35,673 bases of DNA, taken from contig CAMEEX010000013.1 of the NCBI GenBank assembly GCA_945915235.1, positions 1 to 35,673 of the forward strand, written 5' to 3'. Below are positions 24,090 through 32,919 of this stretch, one piece after another (the first letter of the stretch is position 1; every line of letters starts with the position of its first letter). The notes under the pieces were generated by a model. The model saw nothing but the letters and a program-made list of their open reading frames with translations. It made no database searches and had not been told where the DNA came from. Source of the DNA: an uncultured Clostridia bacterium (GTDB taxonomy: Bacteria > Bacillota > Clostridia > Lachnospirales > Lachnospiraceae). The position numbers and the translations under genes are program-made.

Positions 24090-26939
24090 ATGATTGCACT
24101 AAAGAGCACGGCGGAGCTGCGCCTTGTTTTTAACAAATTGATAAAGACATTATCGGTTCCGGTGGAATGGAACGGCAATTTTATTGTCATAGATAATTTC
24201 CTTATTTTGCCGGGAACAGAGCGCTCAGTAATATTTAACTATGATACAAGAAGAGTTACGACAAATCTCTCGGACCCTAAGCTTGGGAATGCCCGTGCGA
24301 TGGATATAGCGAAGGACTCGCAGCTTGTCAATATTTTCAACCTTGTGCTCTATGCGTTTGGAAAGTGGGGAGCCTTAAAGGGCATAACGGTTGAAAAGGA
24401 TTATAAAAAGATAAATACGCTGTTCGGTGCAGTCTTTGGACAGGTGGGAGTGGCGGCGGAATACACAGAGCAGCACTGCTTCTGGTATAAGAACGGCACT
24501 AGAATTACCTACGAGGACGCGATACAGGAGACTATTGACAGTGAGGCGCGCAGTAATGTGACGGTTGATGAGGAAGAGGAGGAGACGGGACTGTGGCACA
24601 GCACAGTCTGGAAACTGGTTGACGAGCATTTTGCATTTGAAAAGCTGTCCATGGCGCAGAGAAGAAAAGACAGAATAGGAAACAACTTTTACAAGGTGGG
24701 CTATAGCTGTCCTCACTGTGGGAAGAAACTGTACATGGCTTCCTTCTCAAAACAGGAAAAACCGATTATAGACACGGTCGAAGGGCGCGTTCAGCTTGCA
24801 AGAGCTTTTTTCTGCACAGAATGTATAATATTCTACACACCACTGCCGGATGCGGGGCTTGAGGACGATGAGGCGTACTATCTCGATTTTGACGGGGACA
24901 GGACGGCGGGCACCGATTACATGGAGATGCTTGGAAAATTGGGAAGCAGGGAGCCGAACAGTGAATTTAACAAGTATCTCGACCGCGTGAAGGACAGCGG
25001 GCAGCCGGCAAAGAGAGAGAACTTGAATGACATCGATAAGGAAATACGGGACGAGCGCAGGAACCTTAACGGAGTAGATAAGGGAATACGGGACGAACGT
25101 GTAGACATAAACGGAATAGACAAAGGAATCCACGATGAGCTCAGAAGCCTAAACGGAATAGACAAGGGAATCTGCGATGAGAGAAAAAACCTCAACGAGA
25201 TAGACAAGGGAATCCGTGACGAGAGAAGAAGCCTCAATGGGATAGACAAGGGAATCCGCGATGACCGAGTAGACCTTAATGGGATAGATAAGGGAATCCG
25301 AGATGAGCGGGTGAACCTCAATGGGGTGGATAAAGGAATCCGAGATGAGAGAAGAAACCTCAACGGAGAGGACAAAGGAATCCGAGATGAGAGAAGAAAC
25401 CTCAACGGAGTGGACAAAGGAATCCGAGATGAGAGAAGAAACCTCAACGGAGTGGACAAAGGAATCCGAGATGAGAGAAGAAGCCTAAACGGAATAGACA
25501 AAGGAATCCGGGACGAGCGAGTAAACCTCAATGGGGTGGACAAAGGAATCCGAGATGAGAGAAGAAACCTGAACGGAGTAGACAAGGGAATCAGTGATGA
25601 GAGAGCAGAACTGAATGGAGTCGATAAGGGGATACGGGACGATAGAGCAGACCTCAACGGGGTTGATAAAGGGATACGGGACGAGCAGAGAAACCTCAAC
25701 GGGATAGACAAGGGAATCCGCGACCGCCGCGAGGATTTAGGCGGGGGCGGTGAGTATACCGCGGAAGTGACCGGGCGTTCTGCTCCTGAAAAAAAGCCTG
25801 AAATGCGCGGCAGTGATGTGGCGAAGAAAATCCCTAAAAAGGCGGCAAAAAGGCTGAAGATAAATCTTTTTCCTAAACTTGCAGGGCTGTTTACGGGGCT
25901 GCGTAGAAGGTCAGCATTAAAGAGGGCTGCCAAGGCGAATGGAAAATATAAATCGGAGATTGAGAGTACATTCGCTGAGAATACCGTGGCGGACAGTTTT
26001 CATATGGAAAGCGGTGCGGAGGCGGACGTCTTTCTGACACAGAGGAAAGAGGCTGAAAAGATTATGGAGGCGAGTTCTAAGAGCACCAGGGGTGATTTTA
26101 ATGAGCTTTTAAAGACCATAAAGAAAAAGCATTTTCCAAAGACTGTGGAGAAGGAGTACCTTGATAGAATACACGATGAGATTGTAAGCCTCGACAAGAG
26201 ACGAATGGACGAGGCGTGTGAGCACTATCTTGAGTATGACGGAGATGAGCTTGAGGGACTGTACAATAGAATACAGGAGGAAGAATTCCTGCCGGAGATA
26301 AAGAAGGCAGCTATTGGGACGGTATCTAAAAGACTGTGGAAAATCAGAAATGAGGAGGCAGGGCTTCTGGTGAAGCGCCTTAAAAACGGGCTTGAGGAGA
26401 ATGGCGTGGCGGAGAACGAGCGTATGTACTTCTATCCGGCCGAGGAGGTGCTTGACGGATGCGCTGACTCAGAGCTGTTAGGGCACATGGAGAATGCATG
26501 TGACGCCTATGCGCCTGAGCTTGGCGAATATGAATATCCTATTGTCATGCAGGATACCACGAAAAAGCAGAACGGAAAACAGGGAATGTTTGTCACGCCT
26601 GATGCGATATATGATGGGAATTTTTATACTTATGGTCGTATCGGCGCAGAGGATGTTGAAAGAATTGATATATCCTCTGGATTTATTCACAATCATGTGG
26701 TAGTATATCTTGTTGATGGTTCCAAGGTGAAGCTGCCCAATGTGGTCGATGCCGGAGAACTTATGGATTATGTAAAAACATTGGATGAGTTTGTTGCGTA
26801 TCTGAAGGAAAAACCTTTTTCGAGAAAGGAAAAATATCTGGCGAAAGAGAATCATGAGGTGATATGCTGTTTTAGATGTGGCTTTGTGTATAAAAATATG
26901 AGGGAATGCCCTAAATGTGGGTATAAGTTTAATGTATAG
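24090..26939 (+). CDS. Large zinc-ribbon protein with seventeen 14-residue repeats
   Basis: The function is unknown. The start is set at ATG 24090 (949 residues); the frame opens at a TTG at 24069 that has no RBS. Order of parts: an N-terminal domain (1-150); an acidic linker; a zinc ribbon with CPHC at 207-210 and CTEC at 242-245; a linker; tandem repeats of NLNGVDKGIRDERR type at about 311-548; a Gly-rich break; a basic segment (KKIPKKAAKRLK, LRRRSALKRAAK); a helical region; then a beta-rich domain (FVTPDAIYDGNFYTYGRIGA) resembling bacterial PH/YokE-like domains. It ends with a second zinc ribbon (CFRC, CPKC). There is no membrane segment. It may be a cytosolic scaffold. Confidence 0.7.
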   Translation: MIALKSTAELRLVFNKLIKTLSVPVEWNGNFIVIDNFLILPGTERSVIFNYDTRRVTTNLSDPKLGNARAMDIAKDSQLVNIFNLVLYAFGKWGALKGITVEKDYKKINTLFGAVFGQVGVAAEYTEQHCFWYKNGTRITYEDAIQETIDSEARSNVTVDEEEEETGLWHSTVWKLVDEHFAFEKLSMAQRRKDRIGNNFYKVGYSCPHCGKKLYMASFSKQEKPIIDTVEGRVQLARAFFCTECIIFYTPLPDAGLEDDEAYYLDFDGDRTAGTDYMEMLGKLGSREPNSEFNKYLDRVKDSGQPAKRENLNDIDKEIRDERRNLNGVDKGIRDERVDINGIDKGIHDELRSLNGIDKGICDERKNLNEIDKGIRDERRSLNGIDKGIRDDRVDLNGIDKGIRDERVNLNGVDKGIRDERRNLNGEDKGIRDERRNLNGVDKGIRDERRNLNGVDKGIRDERRSLNGIDKGIRDERVNLNGVDKGIRDERRNLNGVDKGISDERAELNGVDKGIRDDRADLNGVDKGIRDEQRNLNGIDKGIRDRREDLGGGGEYTAEVTGRSAPEKKPEMRGSDVAKKIPKKAAKRLKINLFPKLAGLFTGLRRRSALKRAAKANGKYKSEIESTFAENTVADSFHMESGAEADVFLTQRKEAEKIMEASSKSTRGDFNELLKTIKKKHFPKTVEKEYLDRIHDEIVSLDKRRMDEACEHYLEYDGDELEGLYNRIQEEEFLPEIKKAAIGTVSKRLWKIRNEEAGLLVKRLKNGLEENGVAENERMYFYPAEEVLDGCADSELLGHMENACDAYAPELGEYEYPIVMQDTTKKQNGKQGMFVTPDAIYDGNFYTYGRIGAEDVERIDISSGFIHNHVVVYLVDGSKVKLPNVVDAGELMDYVKTLDEFVAYLKEKPFSRKEKYLAKENHEVICCFRCGFVYKNMRECPKCGYKFNV
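25020..25733 (+). repeat. Tandem 42-bp coding repeat, 17 units
   Basis: Seventeen back-to-back 42-base units with no spacer encode variants of NLNGVDKGIRDERR. Units 8-11 and 13 are nearly identical at DNA level, while the first and last units are the most diverged. That is the pattern expected of growth by recombination or slippage in the centre. Unit number may vary between strains. Confidence 0.93.
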
Positions 26940-27013
26940 GGTTTTGTACCGGTTGTGAAATCGTGAAGATTAAATAGACTGTACATTAAGTATGAAGTGT
27001 GGAGGATGAAGGT

Positions 27014-28873
27014 ATGGCGTCGGGTAAAATGAATGACGTAAAAAAAGATACTGAGAGTACGGCAAGGTATGTCAGTGTAACGGACATAAGGAGAGAGTGT
27101 ATAATTTTATATTGTGCATGTGCGGCCTTGCATGTGATTATGGCTTTTTGTTTTATGAAGCTTGATATAAAAATAATGATGTATGAGAGCATTGCTGCCA
27201 CTATTTTTTATCTGGCAGGAGTGGGTGTGATGCATAAATCACAACATACCAGAAGATGGATATTTCTTTTTGTGATAGAATTTCTTGTGGATGTTGCGGT
27301 GAGCAATATTGTTATAGGATGGGGATACGGATATAGTATGTACGGGGTTATGATTATTCCGATAGTTTACTATTTCTTTTATCTGGATAATCAGAACGCA
27401 AGATCAAGAATTCCACATTATATTGCAATTATAGATTTAGTGGTGATTGCAATTACCGCGACGATTGGTTCAGAATATAATCTTGTGCCATACATAAGAA
27501 AAAATGCTGTTCTTGGAATATTTAGAGGGAATGCAATGTTTTCGATGATTGCGTTGATATTCTACTCAAGCAGATTTATATCTGAGATTTATCACAAGAC
27601 GGAGCACCTTGCATACAGAGCTGATTATGATATGCTCACGGGTATATTGAATCGAGAGGGATTTATAAATAAAGCCGGAAAGATTTTAAGAAGCAATGAG
27701 GCTGCGGAGTACATTATTGTGTGTTCCGATGTGAAAGACTTCAAGATGATAAATGACATATATGGAGACGAAGTAGGGGATAAGGTTCTTGTAAGAGAGG
27801 CAGAGTTGTTGGCAAAGCTTGCGGGACCACAGGCAGTGGCAGGAAGAATAGGCGGTGACAGGTTTGCCATATGTATGCCTAAAGCAAATTTTAATGAGTC
27901 GGAGTTCGTGGATAGTATTGTTGCCATGAAGAAGGAGTTTTCCACAGGGTACTATCAGATGTTCATATACATAGGGGTCTATGACATCAAGGACAAGGAC
28001 GAGCCTGTCGGAAACATGTGCGACAAGGCAAATATGGCTATAAAGTGCATGAAGGGCAACTACCAGAAGGCTGTAGCGTACTATGATGAGGCGATACTCG
28101 AGGAGGAGCTCAACCAGAAGAAGCTTGTGGCTGAGTTCGACCGCGCGCTCGAGAACGATGAGTTCTGCGTGTTTTTACAGCCGCAGACCGATGCGGACGG
28201 CACCTGTCACGGGGCGGAAGCGCTTGTGCGCTGGAAACACCCTAAGACCGGGCTTATGTATCCGGGCTCATTTGTCGACTGCTATGAGAGATGCGGTCTT
28301 ATACACAGGCTCGATGAATATGTGTGGGAGCAGGCATTAAAGACGCTCAGACGCTGGATGGACTTAGGGCGCAATGACTTACATATATCCATCAATATCT
28401 CAGCAAAGGATTTCTTCTATCTCGACGTTTACGGTGTCATAACAGGGCTTGTAAATAAGTACGGTGTTGATGTCCAGAATTTACGGCTTGAGCTCACCGA
28501 GACAGCCGTTGTGAACGAGAACGACAATATGGAGGTTATAAGAAAGCTCCACGATGCCGGCTTCATAATAGAGATAGACGATTTCGGAAGCGGCTATTCG
28601 TCCCTCAACATGTTGAAGGATATCTGCAGCGATGTTTTAAAGATTGACCGCGAGTTCCTGCGCGAGACGGAGAACGCTGTCAGGAGCAGGGATATTCTTG
28701 AGGAGATTATAAGACTTTCCAACAGAATGAACATGACGGTCATCACTGAGGGTGTTGAGACGAGGGAGCAGGTCGACATGCTCACGGATATGGGCTGCCG
28801 TGTATTTCAGGGCTATTATTTTTCAAAACCTATTCCTATACAGGAGTTTGAGACAAAATATAATGTAGGATAA
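27014..28873 (+). CDS. Membrane GGDEF-EAL protein, probable c-di-GMP phosphodiesterase
   Basis: This 619-residue product (start ATG 27014, GGAGG 8 bases upstream) has five or six membrane helices in residues 25-190, a GGDEF domain and an EAL domain. The GGDEF signature reads GGDRF (280-284), with the key Glu replaced by Arg, so diguanylate cyclase activity is unlikely. The EAL domain keeps its catalytic set: EAL at 402-404 (GAEALVRW), LRLELTET, EIDDFGSGYSSL, VLKIDRE, ITEGVET and GYYFSKP. Expected role: hydrolysis of c-di-GMP, with the dead GGDEF as a possible GTP sensor. The first 950 bases are clearly more AT-rich than the EAL part. The gene ends 17 bases before a terminator. Confidence 0.9.
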   Translation: MASGKMNDVKKDTESTARYVSVTDIRRECIILYCACAALHVIMAFCFMKLDIKIMMYESIAATIFYLAGVGVMHKSQHTRRWIFLFVIEFLVDVAVSNIVIGWGYGYSMYGVMIIPIVYYFFYLDNQNARSRIPHYIAIIDLVVIAITATIGSEYNLVPYIRKNAVLGIFRGNAMFSMIALIFYSSRFISEIYHKTEHLAYRADYDMLTGILNREGFINKAGKILRSNEAAEYIIVCSDVKDFKMINDIYGDEVGDKVLVREAELLAKLAGPQAVAGRIGGDRFAICMPKANFNESEFVDSIVAMKKEFSTGYYQMFIYIGVYDIKDKDEPVGNMCDKANMAIKCMKGNYQKAVAYYDEAILEEELNQKKLVAEFDRALENDEFCVFLQPQTDADGTCHGAEALVRWKHPKTGLMYPGSFVDCYERCGLIHRLDEYVWEQALKTLRRWMDLGRNDLHISINISAKDFFYLDVYGVITGLVNKYGVDVQNLRLELTETAVVNENDNMEVIRKLHDAGFIIEIDDFGSGYSSLNMLKDICSDVLKIDREFLRETENAVRSRDILEEIIRLSNRMNMTVITEGVETREQVDMLTDMGCRVFQGYYFSKPIPIQEFETKYNVG

Positions 28874-28890
28874 TATTTTAGTGGGAATTG

Positions 28891-28925
28891 TCCCCGGGCA
28901 GGAGTGGCTGTCCGGGGATTTTTTT
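28891..28925 (+). terminator. Intrinsic terminator after the GGDEF-EAL gene
   Basis: An 11-bp stem tccccgggcag / ctgtccgggga (one G-T pair; 28891-28901 with 28908-28918) has a 6-base loop and is followed by seven T (28919-28925). It is a classic rho-independent terminator. Confidence 0.92.
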
Positions 28926-28954
28926 GTGGGAAATAACCCATACACGAGGGGAAC

Positions 28955-29121
28955 GGGCGGCAAAACATGTGGTGAGGCTGTGGGTGCATACGGGATTGTA
29001 TTTATATGCGGGGCTTAGTTGGGCGAAGCTGAGATGTTCTAGGCTTCTCTCCAAAAGTCGCGCCCGCATATAAATACAGTCCCGTATACACGGCGCAGGG
29101 TGTTATCATGTTTTGCCGCCC
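28955..29121 (-). repeat. Family B palindromic element, internally deleted copy
   Basis: The outer arms gggcggcaaaacatg (28955-28969) and its perfect complement (29107-29121), plus inner arms 28986-29012 with 29063-29089 (27 bases, two mismatches), form a 167-base palindrome. Read on the minus strand, the core has gcgacttttgg, gaagcctaga and then agaacatct. It thus fuses the left and right inner arms of the complete copy at 7885-8161 and lacks the two ANGGA hairpins. This element, the terminator and the TetR operators account for most of the 467-base gap 28874-29340. I see no gene there. Confidence 0.7.
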
Positions 29122-29220
29122 TGCTCTTGACGAGATATGATGTATGATAAGCGGTATTGTATGAAAGTTTGCATACGAGGAATAATACAAGAGGTGATTT
29201 ATGCACTGTGCACAAAAATC

Positions 29221-29310
29221 GGAAACTAAAATCGTGAAATGAGTTTCTTGTTAATGGGTGTGGGGTGTGCTACAATTTAGGAAACTGGAAGAATAAAAAG
29301 AGTTTCCTAA
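29221..29310 (+). promoter_or_regulatory. Promoter with two matching TetR-type operators
   Basis: TTGTTA (29248-29253), 17 bases, TACAAT (29271-29276) form a good promoter. It is flanked by two inverted repeats of one design. Operator 1 is ggaaact (29221-29227), 14 bases, agtttct (29242-29248), touching the -35. Operator 2 is ttaggaaact (29277-29286), 14 bases, agtttcctaa (29301-29310), over the expected transcription start. This placement fits repression by the TetR encoded immediately downstream. Confidence 0.8.
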
Positions 29311-29340
29311 GCGGGAAAGATTGATGAGGGTGGTGCAGAA

Positions 29341-29907
29341 ATGGCAGATATGGACATAAGAAAAGAGATACTTGATGCTACGGTGCTTGTCTTTAACAAG
29401 AAGGGTATAAAGTTTACGATGGACGATGTGGCGCGGGAGGTCGGAATGAGCAAGAAAACCATATACACGGTGTTTTCCGATAAGCAGGAGCTGGTGTACG
29501 ACATGGTTGACTACTGCTTCGACTCGATTAAGGAGAGTGAGGAGCGGGTGATGAAAAACGGCGGACTTTCGACGCTTGAGAAAATTCAGGCAATCTTAGG
29601 CGTGCTGCCTGACGGGTACAAGGAGATTGATTTCGCGCAGCTCTATATACTCAGGGACAAATATCCGCGTATATACACCAGGGTCGAGGAGCGCTTAGAG
29701 AGCGGGTGGGATACCACAATCGAGCTTTTGAAGCGGGGAATGGATGAGGGTGTGATAAAGCCTGTGGACACGGCGATTGTGAAGGTGATGTTCGAGGCGA
29801 CGCTTGAGCAGTTTTTCAGGCGTGACGTGCTCGTGAAGAACGGGATAAGCTACAGCGAGGCGCTGGCTGAGGTGGTGTATATCATCTGCAACGGAATAAA
29901 AAAATAG
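29341..29907 (+). CDS. TetR family regulator of the alpha-galactoside operon
   Basis: The 188-residue product has the TetR helix-turn-helix at residues about 20-50 (FTMDDVAREVGMSKKTIYTVFSDKQELV) and a helical ligand domain (VIKPVDTAIVKVMFEATLEQFFRR). It is first in an operon with a GT-B-like protein, a GPH symporter and GH36. The paired operators over its own promoter suggest autoregulation and control of the whole operon. The inducer might be a galactoside or a derived metabolite, but TetR proteins do not usually sense sugars, so this is open. Confidence 0.9.
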   Translation: MADMDIRKEILDATVLVFNKKGIKFTMDDVAREVGMSKKTIYTVFSDKQELVYDMVDYCFDSIKESEERVMKNGGLSTLEKIQAILGVLPDGYKEIDFAQLYILRDKYPRIYTRVEERLESGWDTTIELLKRGMDEGVIKPVDTAIVKVMFEATLEQFFRRDVLVKNGISYSEALAEVVYIICNGIKK

Positions 29908-29923
29908 ATGGAGGAGGATTGAC

Positions 29924-31408
29924 ATGGACAAATCGAAGGTTATTTTTGGCAACAAGATGAGCGGGAGTACGTACAGAAAGGCGGTTCGCGGAAAGAAGGG
30001 GTATGTGAGGCGTTTCGGCGACGACTCGGGGGTTGACTATGAACTGACAATCAGGGACAACAGACATATCGGGGACATTCTCGGGGTGAAGGACATCGTT
30101 GTCGCGCGGCCGAAGAACGGTAGCGGCGTCGCCTTGGAAAAGCCGCAGTTTGACCATGAGAAGGGGCTGATTGTCGGAAATATCAGAATGGGCTTTGGAC
30201 ATTACCGCATATCCATGGCGATTGCTTCAGCGGCGCATAGCATGGGCTACACACCGTACTGGCTGGACTTAAATTCATTCCCGGACACGACCTGCACGAA
30301 GGTCATCAGCGCACAGAATGATTTATATTCGCTGGGCTCAAGAATTTCGCAGAAGAGCAGACTTTTCAACAAGCTTGTCTGGGAGCCTATGAACTACGAG
30401 GGCTTCAGAAAGCTGTCATACAACGCCTGCGACCAGAAAAATGCGGAGCTTATGGCACCTGTTTACAGAAAAATTCCAAAGGATATCCCGGTTGTTGGCA
30501 CGCATGTATGGCCGGCACAGGCGGCAGTTCATGCAGGAATGGAGCATGTTGTGAATGCTATCCCGGACAACTGGCCGATGGCGCTCCACCTCGCCGAGGG
30601 AAGCATACACACAATTCAGACCCACAACTCGTATATGGGCTACAGAATATTGAACGGCATGGACGGCAAAAGGGTTTTAAAGCCGATGCCTGCCGACAGC
30701 CTTGTGTACACCGGTCACTACATCGACCATGAGCTGGTGTCAAATATCGAGAACGACTGTGAGGCGAGAGTTGCGAGAAAGAAGAACGGCGAGCCTATGC
30801 GTTTTCTGCTCACCATAGGCGGCGCGGGAGCGCAGAAGGAGATATTTGCCGCTATAATAAAAAGACTTCTTCCGGCGATACGTCAGGGAAAAGCCGCGCT
30901 TTATGTTAATGTGGGTGATTACAGGAACGTGTGGGAGCAGTTGAAAGAGGAAATACCGCAGCTCGGACATATAGCCCATGAGCATTTTGACAACTGGGAG
31001 GAGACAAAAAAATTTGCAGCAATGGCGCTTGGCGGTGAGGTCAAGGGAATACACGGCTTCTATCATTCCAACATATTTGAGGCGGTATACTGCACAAACC
31101 TTCTGCTAAGAAGCTGTGATGTCCTGGTTACAAAGCCGAGCGAGCTCGCCTTTTATCCGGTTCCGAAGCTCTTCATAAAGAGGGTAGGCGGACATGAGCG
31201 CTGGGGCGCAATCCACTCCGCCGAAATCGGCGACGGAACCCTCGAGTGTGAGGATATAGCTCACACTCTGCAGATGGTGGAGCTCTTTATGAACGATGAG
31301 CATTTGCTGCAGGACATGTGTGATAACATTGTGAAAAACAAGCAGATGGGCATATATGACGGAGCATACAAGGTTGTTGAACTTGCCATGAGCAGGCAGA
31401 ACTTATAG
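29924..31408 (+). CDS. GT-B-fold protein resembling MurG/MGDG-synthase-type glycosyltransferases
   Basis: The 494-residue product shows two Rossmann-like halves. The first has IVGNIRMGFGHYRISMAIAS, close to the GxGH motif of family 28-type enzymes. The second has MRFLLTIGGAGAQKE, LLRSCDVLVTKPSELAFYPV and KRVGGHERWGA, placed like the donor-binding site. A roughly 70-residue N-terminal extension (IFGNKMSGSTYRKAVRGKKG onward) is not recognised. There are no membrane segments. GGAGGAGG gives the start, 16 bases after tetR. Its presence in an alpha-galactoside uptake operon is unexplained. The glycosyltransferase call is by motif pattern only. Confidence 0.55.
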   Translation: MDKSKVIFGNKMSGSTYRKAVRGKKGYVRRFGDDSGVDYELTIRDNRHIGDILGVKDIVVARPKNGSGVALEKPQFDHEKGLIVGNIRMGFGHYRISMAIASAAHSMGYTPYWLDLNSFPDTTCTKVISAQNDLYSLGSRISQKSRLFNKLVWEPMNYEGFRKLSYNACDQKNAELMAPVYRKIPKDIPVVGTHVWPAQAAVHAGMEHVVNAIPDNWPMALHLAEGSIHTIQTHNSYMGYRILNGMDGKRVLKPMPADSLVYTGHYIDHELVSNIENDCEARVARKKNGEPMRFLLTIGGAGAQKEIFAAIIKRLLPAIRQGKAALYVNVGDYRNVWEQLKEEIPQLGHIAHEHFDNWEETKKFAAMALGGEVKGIHGFYHSNIFEAVYCTNLLLRSCDVLVTKPSELAFYPVPKLFIKRVGGHERWGAIHSAEIGDGTLECEDIAHTLQMVELFMNDEHLLQDMCDNIVKNKQMGIYDGAYKVVELAMSRQNL

Positions 31409-31443
31409 AACGGGAAATTTTTATAACTATTAGGGAGGTATTT

Positions 31444-32916
31444 ATGAAGCTTTCAGCGAAGGAAAAAGCGTCCTACGGGCTTGGAGCCGTAGGAAAGGAC
31501 ATGGTTTACATGCTATCGGCGAGCTACATTTTGTACTATTACCAGGATTTGCTGGGCGTCAGCTCATGGGTCATGGGAGTTATACTCATGGCTGCGCGAA
31601 TTTTTGACGCGTTTAACGACCCGATTATGGGCGTCGTAGTTGCAAAGACGCAGACAAAGTGGGGAAAATTCAGACCTTGGCTGTTAATTGGCACAATTTT
31701 GAACGCCATCGTGCTGTTTTTCATGTTTGCGGTGCCTAAATCCGTCACGGGCGGCGGGCTCGTGGCTTACGCCGCAGTACTCTACATTACATGGGGCATA
31801 ACATACACCATGATGGACATACCGTTCTGGTCAATGATACCTGCATTCACCGAGGGCGGCAGGGAGAGGGAAAATCTCTCCACACTTGCCCGCTCCTGTG
31901 CAGGTGTCGGCTCCGCAATAATAACTGTCATAACGATGATATGTGTTCCTAAGCTCGGCGAGATTGGAAATGCTGACAAGGCAGCACTTGTGGCAGCGGG
32001 AAATGCCGAGGGTGCCGCTGACAGCGCAAGGCTTGCCGGAATTGAGGCGGGCAGGCTCATAGAGAGAAGCGGTTTCAAGTGGTTTGCACTCATAATTGCG
32101 ATACTGTTTGTCGCATTTATAACCGTGACCTGCATATGCATCAAGGAAAAATCGACGGTAAACATGCAGTCTCCGACTGTAGGGCAGATGTTCAAGGCGC
32201 TCTTTTCAAATGACCAGGCAGTGACCGTCGTTGTGACGATAGTGCTCATCAACTGCTCGCTCTACATTACCTCCAACCTTCTTATCTACTTTTTCAAGTA
32301 TGATATAGGCGGCGCGAACTGGAACGCAAACTATGTGCTGTTCAACACTGTGGGCGGTGCAGTTCAGATTATCTCGATGATGCTGTTTTACCCGCTGCTC
32401 AGAAAATTTATGAGCTCGATAAAGGTTTTCTATGTCAGCTTTGGAATGGCTATAACGGGCTATCTTGTGCTGTTTGTCATGATGTGCCTCGGAGTGTCGA
32501 GCGTGTATGTGCTGCTCGCGCCGGGATTTCTCATCTTTGCCGCCTTCGGTATGCTGACGGTGCTCACGACGGTATTCCTTGCGAACACGGTTGACTACGG
32601 CGAGCTTAAAAACAAGAGAAGGGACGAGAGCATCATATTCTCGATGCAGACCTTCGTTGTAAAGCTTGCGAGCGGCGTGGCAATCCTCGTTGCGAGCATA
32701 TGCATCTCCGTCGGAAAAATCAGCAAGGACACGACGGAGGCAGCGGCGGCTGTAGCTCTGTCCGACAGCTCGAGAATGGTTTTAAGAACCACTATGGCGA
32801 TGATACCGATATTCGGACTCTGCGCGGCGCTCATCATATTTGTAAAGAAATATATGCTCACCGACGAGAAGCTGGCACAGATTTCAAAGGAGCTTGCAGC
32901 CAACAAGAAAGGATAA
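31444..32916 (+). CDS. GPH-family sugar:cation symporter (MFS)
   Basis: The 490-residue protein has 12 predicted membrane helices. It carries GPH/MelB marks: the start KEKASYGLGAVGKDMVYML, ILMAARIFDAFNDPIMGVVV with the conserved Asp residues of helix 2, and KWGKFRPWLL in the loop after it. An Ala/Gly-rich loop (about residues 180-205) is longer than usual. AGGGAGG precedes the ATG. It stops 3 bases before the GH36 gene. It most likely imports alpha-galactosides such as melibiose or raffinose-type sugars. Confidence 0.9.
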   Translation: MKLSAKEKASYGLGAVGKDMVYMLSASYILYYYQDLLGVSSWVMGVILMAARIFDAFNDPIMGVVVAKTQTKWGKFRPWLLIGTILNAIVLFFMFAVPKSVTGGGLVAYAAVLYITWGITYTMMDIPFWSMIPAFTEGGRERENLSTLARSCAGVGSAIITVITMICVPKLGEIGNADKAALVAAGNAEGAADSARLAGIEAGRLIERSGFKWFALIIAILFVAFITVTCICIKEKSTVNMQSPTVGQMFKALFSNDQAVTVVVTIVLINCSLYITSNLLIYFFKYDIGGANWNANYVLFNTVGGAVQIISMMLFYPLLRKFMSSIKVFYVSFGMAITGYLVLFVMMCLGVSSVYVLLAPGFLIFAAFGMLTVLTTVFLANTVDYGELKNKRRDESIIFSMQTFVVKLASGVAILVASICISVGKISKDTTEAAAAVALSDSSRMVLRTTMAMIPIFGLCAALIIFVKKYMLTDEKLAQISKELAANKKG

Positions 32917-32919
32917 TAT

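Noticed and set aside
25020-25733. CRISPR-like array
   Set aside because: The units are contiguous 42-mers without unique spacers and are in frame within a long gene.
25020-25733. EF-hand or dockerin-type calcium loops in the 14-residue repeat
   Set aside because: The Asn/Asp/Gly positions resemble such loops, but the third acidic position is shifted by one and the hydrophobic residue at position 8 is a glycine.
24917-25933. 338-codon open frame on the minus strand, rich in SSRIPLSTPLRF repeats
   Set aside because: It is the mirror of the 42-base coding repeats of the plus-strand gene. A repeat unit divisible by three keeps antisense frames open, and there is no RBS or credible domain.
28878-29073. 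Overlapping 60-codon frames on both strands
   Set aside because: They cover the terminator and the palindrome; their products mirror each other because of the inverted repeat.
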